This document shows positions 1-5,355 of a stretch of 7,112 bases of DNA, one piece after another. The DNA is taken from contig JAUVYU010000031.1 in NCBI GenBank assembly GCA_030602935.1, forward strand, positions 1-7,112, given 5' to 3'. Source of the DNA: Candidatus Bathyarchaeota archaeon. Lineage in GTDB: Archaea > Thermoproteota > Bathyarchaeia > TCS64. The number at the start of each line of letters is the position of its first letter. Position 1 is the stretch's first letter. The position numbers and the translations under genes are program-made. Under the pieces are notes generated by a model that did not search any database, was not told the DNA's origin, and worked only from the letters and a program-made list of their open reading frames with translations.

Positions 1-807
1 GAGCATCACTGACCTCCCGGCTTTCCTCGCGAGCAGGGCTACGACGATCTTCTCGGCGCTCTCGTACTTGCCTCCGAAGCCTCCTCCCACGTAGGGCGGG
101 ACGATGAACCTGATCTTGTTCCTGGGCATCTGGAAGGCCTCGGTGAGGCTGTCCCTGATCATGAACGCTGTCTGCTCGCTGCTCCACATCGTGAGGTTCC
201 CGTCTCCGTCCCAGGACGCCACCATGGCGTGGGGCTCCAGAGCGCTGTGGCAGACCCTCTGGGTGGTGAACCTGTTCTCGAAGACGTGGTCGGCCTCCTT
301 GAATCCCTTTTCGACGTCCCCCCACTCCTGAACCGAGTGCTCCAGTATGTTTCCTTCCACGTCGTCCCTCTCAGGGTGGACCACCGGGGCATCCGCCCTC
401 ATGGCTTCCTCCATGTCAAAGACGGTGGGGAGGACCTCGTAATCCACGTCGATGAGGTCCAGAGCCTCCTCGGCCACCTCCTCAGAGACCGCGGCCACAG
501 CCGCCACCTTGTCCCCGTAGTACCTCACCCGGTCGTCGATGCCGTACTCCCGGGCGCTCCCGTGGGTGACCTTGTAGAGGATCTTGGCTTCCTCGTGGGT
601 GATGACGGCCCTTACCCCGGATAGTGCCTCGGCCCTGCTGGTGTCGATGCCCCTGATGTTAGCATGGGCGTGGGGGCTCCTCAGGATCTTGGCGTAGAGC
701 ATCCCAGGGAGCTTCATGTCGACGGTGTACTCCGCTGTCCCTGTCACCTTCTCCCCGGAGCCCTTCATCTCCACGGATTTCCCGACTATCGAGAGCTCTT
801 CCACCAT
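1..807 (-). CDS. Molybdopterin-binding large subunit of a xanthine dehydrogenase/CO dehydrogenase-family hydroxylase (3' end outside window)
   Basis: This is the Mo-cofactor catalytic subunit of a trimeric molybdenum hydroxylase, which oxidises its substrate with water-derived oxygen and passes electrons to the 2Fe-2S and FAD subunits. The first 269 residues are visible of roughly 750-800 usual for the family. Residues about 15-125 form the aldehyde oxidase/xanthine dehydrogenase a/b hammerhead domain (KVTGTAEY at 20-27, LRSPHAHA at 42-49). The Mo-binding domain then begins, with the conserved HSALEPH (187-193) and PPYVGGGFGGK (237-247). The ATG at 807 is chosen because the family N-terminus (VGKSVEMKGSGEKVTG) starts right after it and a GGAGGG lies 8 nt upstream, inside the end of the small-subunit gene. 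The reading frame is open to base 1. The substrate-determining loop and catalytic glutamate lie beyond the edge, so CO, aldehyde, purine or another heterocycle cannot be chosen. Family assignment is very secure; substrate is unknown. Confidence 0.95.
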   Translation of the reverse strand, partial: MVEELSIVGKSVEMKGSGEKVTGTAEYTVDMKLPGMLYAKILRSPHAHANIRGIDTSRAEALSGVRAVITHEEAKILYKVTHGSAREYGIDDRVRYYGDKVAAVAAVSEEVAEEALDLIDVDYEVLPTVFDMEEAMRADAPVVHPERDDVEGNILEHSVQEWGDVEKGFKEADHVFENRFTTQRVCHSALEPHAMVASWDGDGNLTMWSSEQTAFMIRDSLTEAFQMPRNKIRFIVPPYVGGGFGGKYESAEKIVVALLARKAGRSVML

Positions 808-811
808 CTTC

Positions 812-1285
812 TCAACCCTCCTTCCCCGAGACCGACATCACGGCCTCGACTATCTTCTTGTACCCCGTGCACCTGCAGAGGTTCCCCTGGAGGGCCTCCC
901 TGACCTCCTCCTCGGAGGGATCCGGGTTCCCGTCGAGAAGGGCCTTCGCGGACATGATCATCCCGGGGGTGCAGAACCCGCACTGGACGGCTCCGTGCTC
1001 GATGAAGGCGCTCTGGAGGGGGTGATGCTCTCCGCCCGTCTGGAGGCTCTCTACTGTCTCGACCTCCTTTCCCTGGGCGCTCGCGGCGAGGACGAGACAC
1101 GACGGAACCGCCTTGCCGTCCACGATGACCGTGCACGCCCCGTACTCCCCGCTCCCGCAGCCATGCTTCGCACCCGTCAGCCCGAGGTCCTCCCTAAGAA
1201 CCCTGAGCAGGGTCCATCCGGGCTCGATGTACACCTCTCGGGGCTCCCCGTTGACCCTCAAGACTATCCTCATCTTTTCGACCAT
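812..1285 (-). CDS. 2Fe-2S small subunit of the molybdenum hydroxylase
   Basis: This is the electron-transfer subunit with two 2Fe-2S clusters that links the Mo subunit to the FAD subunit; 157 residues, the usual size. The N-terminal plant-type ferredoxin domain (about 5-78) carries the first cluster loop GCGSGEYGAC with C43 and C51, then C63 in VPSCLV. The second expected cysteine of this loop (C-x4-C-x2-C) is tyrosine here (Y48). The C-terminal four-helix domain holds the second cluster with all four ligands: C102 and C105 (QCGFCTPG) and C137 and C139 (NLCRCTGY). The start is taken as the ATG at 1285, whose A is also the last base of the FAD-subunit stop (TGATG), with GGGAGG 9 nt upstream. 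A TTG one codon earlier is possible but less likely. The gene ends 4 nt before the large subunit. The product is cytoplasmic with no Tat-like leader. The family is certain; whether the first cluster is normal is open. Confidence 0.95.
   Translation of the reverse strand: MVEKMRIVLRVNGEPREVYIEPGWTLLRVLREDLGLTGAKHGCGSGEYGACTVIVDGKAVPSCLVLAASAQGKEVETVESLQTGGEHHPLQSAFIEHGAVQCGFCTPGMIMSAKALLDGNPDPSEEEVREALQGNLCRCTGYKKIVEAVMSVSGKEG
816..821 (-). promoter_or_regulatory. Ribosome binding site of the large subunit gene
   Basis: GGAGGG lies on the minus strand 8 nt before the ATG at 807, within the last codons of the small-subunit gene. It supports the start of the edge-truncated large subunit and suggests translational coupling across the 4-nt gap. 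Confidence 0.75.
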
Positions 1286-2157
1286 CAATCTGGGCCTCCC
1301 CTCGCCCTCTCAAGAGCCCGCAGTATGCACCTCTTAGCCAGAACCTTACACGCATCCCTCCTGTACTCAGCCGATGAGCGGACGTCACTGATGGGTCTGA
1401 TCTCCTCGAAGGCTGCCTTCGCTGCCTCGTCGATAAGGGCTTCATCTAATCTCTTTCCCCTTAGTAGCCCCTCTGCCCTCGCAGATCGCATGGGTGTTGG
1501 TGCAACGGAGCCAAGTGCGATCCTGACATCCCTGCAAACGTCGTCCTCTCCCAGAGTGAGGCGGACGGCGACGTTCACGAGGGCTATGTCCACGCTGGTC
1601 CGCCCGATCTTGGCGAAGGCCGTCCCTGTGCGGGGTGGTTGCGGGGGCACCCGGACCTCGATGAGCATCTCGTCCGCCTCTAGGGCGTTCTCCCTGACGA
1701 AGACGAAGAACTCCTCGAGGGGGACAGTTCTCTCCCCTCTCAAGCTGGCTATGTGGGCGCTGGAGTCCAGTACCATGAGGGGGGTCGCCATGTCCGCTGA
1801 TGGGACGGAGCTGCACAGGTTCCCACCTATCGTCGCCAGGTTCCTGACGTTCCTGTGACCGAAAACGTTCGAGGCCTCTGTCAGCACATGGACGGGCCCT
1901 GTTAGTATCTCGGAGCCGTTGATACTCTCTATGGTGGTAAGCGCTCCGATCCTGAGGCCCTCCCCCTCTTCTTTGATATAGTCAAGGGGCAGGGAGTTCA
2001 CGTCTATCAGACATTCGACGCCCCCCGGTTTCTCAACCAATAGGTCGGTCCCCCCTGCTACGATCTTCGCGGATCCACCGTGATCACCAAGGAACGACAG
2101 GGTCTCCTCCACTGTTCGAGGCCTAAGATATGATCTCGGTCTGAATAGATAATCCAT
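1285..2157 (-). CDS. FAD-binding medium subunit of the molybdenum hydroxylase
   Basis: This is the FAD subunit, which receives electrons from the 2Fe-2S subunit and passes them to the final acceptor; 290 residues, typical of CoxM-like proteins. The N-terminal FAD_binding_5 domain (about 1-170) has both flavin loops: VAGGTDLL (33-40) and NLATIGGNLCSSVPSAD (106-122). The C-terminal CO_deh_flav_C domain (about 175-283) includes KIGRTSVDIALVNVAV and GSVAPTPMRS. No cysteine-rich insertion of the 4-hydroxybenzoyl-CoA reductase b-subunit type is seen, so an extra 4Fe-4S cluster is unlikely. The ATG at 2157 begins the usual family N-terminus and has GGAGGT (2171-2166) 8 nt upstream. It is the first gene of the three-gene transcript, divergent from the M19-like gene, and its stop overlaps the next start by one base. 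Confidence 0.95.
   Translation of the reverse strand: MDYLFRPRSYLRPRTVEETLSFLGDHGGSAKIVAGGTDLLVEKPGGVECLIDVNSLPLDYIKEEGEGLRIGALTTIESINGSEILTGPVHVLTEASNVFGHRNVRNLATIGGNLCSSVPSADMATPLMVLDSSAHIASLRGERTVPLEEFFVFVRENALEADEMLIEVRVPPQPPRTGTAFAKIGRTSVDIALVNVAVRLTLGEDDVCRDVRIALGSVAPTPMRSARAEGLLRGKRLDEALIDEAAKAAFEEIRPISDVRSSAEYRRDACKVLAKRCILRALERARGGPD
1295..1300 (-). promoter_or_regulatory. Ribosome binding site deciding the small-subunit start
   Basis: GGGAGG on the minus strand ends 9 nt before the ATG at 1285, inside the last codons of the FAD-subunit gene. It favours the ATG that overlaps the upstream stop by one base. Confidence 0.65.
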
Positions 2158-2291
2158 CTAGATCTACCTCCATCGATAGGGATGTACTACAGGTCCGAAT
2201 TGGGCTTTCCTCATATTACTGTTTATTCGTCAGCCCCTGCAGCCTGATGGTTATATCTTTAAGCCCTCCGTGGGTATCTTCAGTGATTGAA
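2158..2291. promoter_or_regulatory. Divergent intergenic promoter region
   Basis: This 134-nt gap separates the hydroxylase operon (minus) from the M19-like gene (plus) and must hold promoters for both. On the minus strand, the A/T-rich stretch 2230-2212 (GAATAAACAGTAATATG) is a weak TATA candidate that would leave a leader of roughly 35 nt containing GGAGGT. The plus-strand box is described separately. No clear dyad operator or riboswitch fold was recognised. Confidence 0.5.
2251..2262 (+). promoter_or_regulatory. Archaeal TATA-like box of the M19-like gene
   Basis: TTATATCTTTAA is centred about 36 nt before the ATG at 2292, which predicts transcription starting around 2281-2284. That leaves almost no leader, in keeping with the absence of any SD motif. 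It also argues against the in-frame ATG at 2247, which would lie upstream of the box. Confidence 0.5.
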
Positions 2292-3386
2292 ATGAGCAGG
2301 AGCTATCTCGACCTCAGCAAGGACGAGGAGGAGCACGCCCTCGCCCTCCACAAGGAGAGCTTCGTCATCGACGCCAGCCTCGTCGCCTTCATCGAGGGCG
2401 TCGGGGAGGACATCTGGATCGACGACGTCCTGGAGGGAGGAGTGACCGCAGGGAACGCCACGGTCTGCATGGGGCGCAGCTTCAGCGGGGCACTGCGGGA
2501 GATTGCTCGATACCATGATTGGGCCAAGGGCAAGGCGGACAAGGCCCTCATCGTCAAGAAGGCCTCGGACATCGAGAAGGCGAAGAAGGAGGGGAAGCAC
2601 GGCATCATCTTCGGACCCCAGGACAGCAGCTTCTTGGAGAGGAGCCTCCACTTCCTAAAGGTCGCCCACCAGTGGGGCATACGGATCATCCAGATCACCT
2701 ACAACTTCAGGAACGAGGTCGGGGACGGCTGCATGGAGCGGAACGACGCCGGCCTCAGCAACTTCGGCGTCAGCCTCGTCGAGGAGATGAACAAGCTGGG
2801 CATCCTGGTGGACCTCAGCCACACCGGTGACCGGAGCATCATGGAGACCATCGAGACATCCAAGGACCCTGTCAGCTTCACCCACGTCATCCCCCGGAGC
2901 TCCACTCCCAAGGAGATGGGGGGCTACGCCGACTGGTCGAGCAGGCACGGCGACTATGGCCAGTTCCAGCAGTACTCCATGGCTAGGGCCATCACCGACG
3001 AGGCCCTCAAAGCATGCGCCGAGAAAGGCGGGATGGTGGGCGTGACCCCGTTCTTCGCGAAGAAGAAGGGATCCAGCACCCTCACCGACGACCTGATGGA
3101 TCAGGTCGACCACACAGTCGACCTCATCGGCGCTGAGCACGTGGGCTTCGGCAGCGACCTCGACTACCGGAACTCTGTCTACCGTGGGGCGTATATCTGG
3201 AAGTACCCGGAGAGGATCGACGTCAGCTACTTCACTCCCATGGACAAGTCGTGGGGCTACGGATGGCTGGGGCACATGCCCAACTTCACAAAGGGACTGG
3301 TTGCCCGGGGCTACTCCGACAATGAGGTGAAGGGGATGCTAGGTGGCAACTGGGTGAAGCTCTTCAAGAAGGTCTGGGGCGAATAA
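2292..3386 (+). CDS. Peptidase M19 (renal/membrane dipeptidase-like) family protein with altered metal site
   Basis: A TIM-barrel amidohydrolase-type protein of 364 residues. Family landmarks are clear: ITYNFRNEVGDGC (135-147), GLSNFG (154-159), MNKLGILVDLSH (166-177), PVSFTH (193-198), a GGMVGV strand (246-251) and HVGFGSDLD (283-291). The distal metal ligands H177 and H198 and the catalytic-site aspartate D289 are present. The N-terminal HxD zinc pair of typical M19 enzymes is absent (VIDASLV at 25-31), and the bridging glutamate position reads GPQD, with Q110. This pattern recalls a divergent M19 branch that is usually still annotated as dipeptidase; activity on dipeptides should not be assumed. 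Compared with typical members there are about 23 extra residues between H198 and the substrate arginine position (R232). There is no signal peptide or membrane segment, so it is probably cytoplasmic. The ATG at 2292 is chosen from the TATA box at 2251-2262; no SD is present. Monocistronic, followed by a T6 tract. Confidence 0.9.
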   Translation: MSRSYLDLSKDEEEHALALHKESFVIDASLVAFIEGVGEDIWIDDVLEGGVTAGNATVCMGRSFSGALREIARYHDWAKGKADKALIVKKASDIEKAKKEGKHGIIFGPQDSSFLERSLHFLKVAHQWGIRIIQITYNFRNEVGDGCMERNDAGLSNFGVSLVEEMNKLGILVDLSHTGDRSIMETIETSKDPVSFTHVIPRSSTPKEMGGYADWSSRHGDYGQFQQYSMARAITDEALKACAEKGGMVGVTPFFAKKKGSSTLTDDLMDQVDHTVDLIGAEHVGFGSDLDYRNSVYRGAYIWKYPERIDVSYFTPMDKSWGYGWLGHMPNFTKGLVARGYSDNEVKGMLGGNWVKLFKKVWGE

Positions 3387-3392
3387 AACCCC

Positions 3393-3398
3393 TTTTTT
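3393..3398 (+). terminator. Oligo-T terminator after the M19-like gene
   Basis: A run of six T starts 6 nt after the TAA stop (AACCCCTTTTTTCCC). Oligo-T stretches are the normal archaeal termination signal. There is no convincing hairpin. Confidence 0.45.
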
Positions 3399-3437
3399 CC
3401 CGTATTCAAGGACACACCTACTGTGCACTCGCTCAAG

Positions 3438-3461
3438 AAAAACCAAAAAAAACAAAATAAA
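3438..3461 (-). terminator. T-rich terminator downstream of the zinc-ribbon gene
   Basis: Read on the minus strand this is a run of T tracts (TTTATTTTG, then T8, GG, T5), about 50 nt past the zinc-ribbon stop. A weak 5-bp GC stem (CGCGC/GCGCG, 3488-3502) lies between stop and tract. Together with the T6 on the other strand it insulates the two convergent genes. Confidence 0.5.
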
Positions 3462-3512
3462 CTTCTCAGACGGTCTCTAAACCCCGTCGCGCTTGAGGCG
3501 CGGGCGAGCTTT

Positions 3513-3683
3513 CTAGTACCTTCTCGGCGGCCTGTGCTTCGCGAAGCACTCACGGCAGTAAACCGGGCGGCCCTCTGTAGGCTTGAAAGGAACCTCGTCC
3601 TCCTTACCACAGTCAGAACAGACGATCTTTGTCATCTCTCTGGGGCCACGGTCGTATCCACCGCGCCTCTCTCTATAACCCAA
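3513..3683 (-). CDS. Small CxxC-x17-CxxC zinc-ribbon protein
   Basis: A 56-residue basic protein from a predicted TTG start. An RG-rich head (GYRERRGGYDRGPREM) precedes a single zinc-ribbon: VCSDCG, exactly 17 residues, then CREC, ending KHRPPRRY. This is the small CxxC-x17-CxxC domain family found in many archaea and some candidate-phylum bacteria. Four cysteines should bind one zinc, and the basic, glycine/arginine-rich flanks suggest nucleic-acid contact, but no function is established. The TTG at 3683 is preferred because AAGGAG (3697-3692) lies 8 nt upstream and relatives commonly begin just before this RG-rich head. The same frame is open to an ATG at 3767, giving 84 residues, but that ATG abuts a TATA-like box (CTTTAA, 3773-3768) and its extra residues look non-conserved. 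It appears to be its own transcription unit. Confidence 0.8.
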   Translation of the reverse strand: MGYRERRGGYDRGPREMTKIVCSDCGKEDEVPFKPTEGRPVYCRECFAKHRPPRRY

Positions 3684-3691
3684 TACTTTCA

Positions 3692-3697
3692 CTCCTT
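3692..3697 (-). promoter_or_regulatory. Ribosome binding site deciding a TTG start for the zinc-ribbon gene
   Basis: AAGGAG on the minus strand, 8 nt before TTG at 3683-3681. It is the only good SD upstream of the zinc-ribbon domain and favours the short form of the protein. Confidence 0.55.
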
Positions 3698-3767
3698 TTC
3701 TGTTCACATAAAAAGAATACCCGGATGGCGTTCCCTCATGCTGCAATCTCGGTGTACTAGGCTCCAT

Positions 3768-3773
3768 TTAAAG
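3768..3773 (-). promoter_or_regulatory. TATA-like box upstream of the zinc-ribbon gene
   Basis: CTTTAA (within ACCTTTAAATGG) on the minus strand matches the core seen before the M19-like and solute-binding genes. Transcription from about 3745-3740 would give a leader of about 60 nt before the TTG start. A second A/T-rich candidate, CTTTTTATG at 3715-3707, is also possible. Confidence 0.35.
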
Positions 3774-3846
3774 GTATGTTTGGTTAAAACGGATCACGGG
3801 ACCACACTAGAGACACATCTCTTGGAAAGGCAGCCCGTTTTCTAGT

Positions 3847-3853
3847 AAAAAAA
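3847..3853 (-). terminator. Oligo-T terminator right after the solute-binding protein gene
   Basis: On the minus strand the TGA stop (3856-3854) is followed directly by TTTTTTT. A 7-bp inverted repeat (AAAACGG 3786-3792 / CCGTTTT 3835-3841) lies just downstream but is too widely spaced to be a classical hairpin. Confidence 0.5.
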
Positions 3854-5287
3854 TCAGGTGAAGCGGATTACGCAGTCTATTCCCGGCCTCCAGCCCCTCA
3901 GCCTCGGCCCCACGCCCCAGAACCTGACGGGGCTGTACAGGAACACCCAGGGGGCGTCGTCCCTTATCATGCGGTAGGCCAGCCTGTAGATCCTCCGCCT
4001 CAGCAACTCGTCTATGGTCGCCTCGGCCCTCTCGATGAGGGCGTCCACCTCGACGTTGGCGTACCCCTCCCACCACGGCCCCTTGATGCCCGAATGTATC
4101 TTCTCCCGCATCACCCTGAAGGTGCTCAGGGGGCTGGAGTCGAAGCAGCATAGGTCGTTGATCTTCTTGGCCCTCACCATCTCGGCGTAGGCCTGCCGAT
4201 CCTCGTACTCCTTCACCTCCACGCTGACCCCTACCTCTGAGTACATCTCGGTCATCATCTGGGCGAGCTTCCTCGCCTCGTCGGGCATCCTCGTGGGGAT
4301 GTCCACAACGAGCCTCATTCCATCACTGTATCCGGCCTCAGCCAAGAGGCTCCTTGCCTGCTCGGGGTTGTAGGGGTAGACGGGGGTGTCGGGATCGTAT
4401 CCGAAGTGCAGAGGCGTGAAGATGCCGTTCAGGGGCTTCGCCGCTCCCCCCACGGCCTCGGAGATGATCGCATCCTTGTCCAATGCGAGGTTGAGGGCCC
4501 TCCGGACCCTGCTGTCGGAGCAGACCCCTGAGGAGGCGTTGAACATGAAGATGATACATAGGTTGCTGTCCCTCCACACAGCCGTTGCGCTCCCCGAGGC
4601 CTCAACCGCCTTCACCTCCTCCGGGCTCAACCCCGAGGCAAGGTCCCCCCTCCCCTCAATGAGTGCCGAGGCCCTCTCCTGAGGGTCCCTGATCGCACGC
4701 CAGTGAAGCCGTTGAGCCGGGATCTGCCCACCCCAATATTCGGGAAATGCATCCATGACGACGAGATCGTCCCCCATCTCGGAGACCCTGTAGGGGCCGC
4801 TCCCGACGTAAGATTCCGGGAGATCCTTCAGGGCGCTCTCAGGGGCTATGGGCACGCTCACAATGAGGTCGAGGAGGTCGGCCATGGGCTCCCCCGTCAC
4901 GATCTTGACTGAGTACTTCCCCTCCGCCTCGATGACGGAGTCTCCCAGGTAGCTCGCGAAGACCCCCTGAGTGCCGAAAGCACCCCCGATGGCCGGGTCC
5001 AGCACCCTCCCCATGGTCGCCACGACATCGTTGGCGGTCAGGACGTCCCCATTGTGGAATGAGACCTTCCGGCGTAGATCGAAGACCCAGGTCATGGCGT
5101 CGCCCTCCACGCTCCAGCTCTCCGCCAGGCATGGGACGTAGCTCCCAGTCATGGAGCGGCTGACCAGGGAATCGTAGACGGCGGCGATGAGGCTGTTGCG
5201 ATCGGCGGAGTCGCTCACAGTATGGGGGTCGCCCAGCCGGACGCTGGACTGAAGGATCGTCAGCTGGTCCAAAGGAGGAGAAACCAT
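3854..5287 (-). CDS. Extracellular solute-binding protein family 5 (SBP_bac_5, oligopeptide/nickel type) without signal peptide
   Basis: A periplasmic-binding-fold protein of the DppA/OppA/NikA family, which bind oligopeptides, nickel chelates, opines or sugars for ABC importers; 477 residues. Family signatures run in the normal order: GDPHTVSD near 19-26, YDSLVSR (38-44), LAESW (54-58), FDLRRKVSFHNGDVLTANDV (69-88), VGSGPYRV, then the C-terminal lobe with RRALNLALDKDAI and YPYNPEQARSLLAEAGY. The conserved fold starts at about residue 8, so no hydrophobic leader or lipobox cysteine precedes it, whereas normal members carry 20-40 leader residues. The frame stays open upstream without an ATG, GTG or TTG and without encoding a hydrophobic segment. 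The ATG at 5287 lacks an SD but lies 29 nt after a CTTTAA box, suggesting a leaderless message. No permease or ATPase gene is next to it; the upstream neighbour is an MFS carrier. The ligand cannot be read from sequence. Family is secure; location and role are uncertain. Confidence 0.93.
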   Translation of the reverse strand: MVSPPLDQLTILQSSVRLGDPHTVSDSADRNSLIAAVYDSLVSRSMTGSYVPCLAESWSVEGDAMTWVFDLRRKVSFHNGDVLTANDVVATMGRVLDPAIGGAFGTQGVFASYLGDSVIEAEGKYSVKIVTGEPMADLLDLIVSVPIAPESALKDLPESYVGSGPYRVSEMGDDLVVMDAFPEYWGGQIPAQRLHWRAIRDPQERASALIEGRGDLASGLSPEEVKAVEASGSATAVWRDSNLCIIFMFNASSGVCSDSRVRRALNLALDKDAIISEAVGGAAKPLNGIFTPLHFGYDPDTPVYPYNPEQARSLLAEAGYSDGMRLVVDIPTRMPDEARKLAQMMTEMYSEVGVSVEVKEYEDRQAYAEMVRAKKINDLCCFDSSPLSTFRVMREKIHSGIKGPWWEGYANVEVDALIERAEATIDELLRRRIYRLAYRMIRDDAPWVFLYSPVRFWGVGPRLRGWRPGIDCVIRFT

Positions 5288-5316
5288 GTCAATCCAGTAA
5301 CAGGGCAGAGATACCC

Positions 5317-5322
5317 TTAAAG
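5317..5322 (-). promoter_or_regulatory. TATA-like box of the solute-binding protein gene
   Basis: CTTTAA within AAATTTCTTTAAGGG on the minus strand, exactly 29 nt before the ATG at 5287. This implies a transcript starting within a few bases of the ATG, which fits the absence of an SD sequence. The gene therefore probably has its own promoter although the MFS gene lies 68 nt upstream on the same strand. Confidence 0.5.
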
Positions 5323-5355
5323 AAATTTGGGAATGACCCGTTTTGGGCTCGGTGT

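Noticed and set aside
716..1858. Long open frame of 380 codons on the plus strand
   Set aside because: It lies antisense to the small and FAD subunit genes, which have unmistakable family motifs. Its translation is Pro/Arg/Ser/Leu-rich with no domain, as expected for a shadow frame in G+C-rich DNA.
2247..2291. Upstream in-frame ATG giving 15 more residues to the M19-like protein
   Set aside because: It sits before the TATA-like box at 2251-2262 and has no SD; the extra residues do not resemble a signal peptide.
2655..3275. 206-codon open frame on the minus strand
   Set aside because: It is antisense to the M19-like gene; valine/alanine/aspartate-rich composition mirrors the sense codons and no motif is seen.
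3534..3549. Perfect 16-bp palindrome GTGCTTCGCGAAGCAC
   Set aside because: It falls inside the zinc-ribbon coding sequence over the conserved C-F-A-K-H residues. With no second copy or regulatory context it is best explained by codon choice.
3786..3841. Inverted repeat AAAACGG / CCGTTTT downstream of the solute-binding gene
   Set aside because: Only 7 bp with a 42-nt loop and partly made of A/T runs; expected by chance in an A/T-rich intergenic stretch.
3684..3853. Intergenic stretch considered for an RNA gene or riboswitch
   Set aside because: No tRNA-like cloverleaf, C/D or H/ACA box pattern, or recognisable riboswitch core was seen; only promoter-like and T-tract elements.
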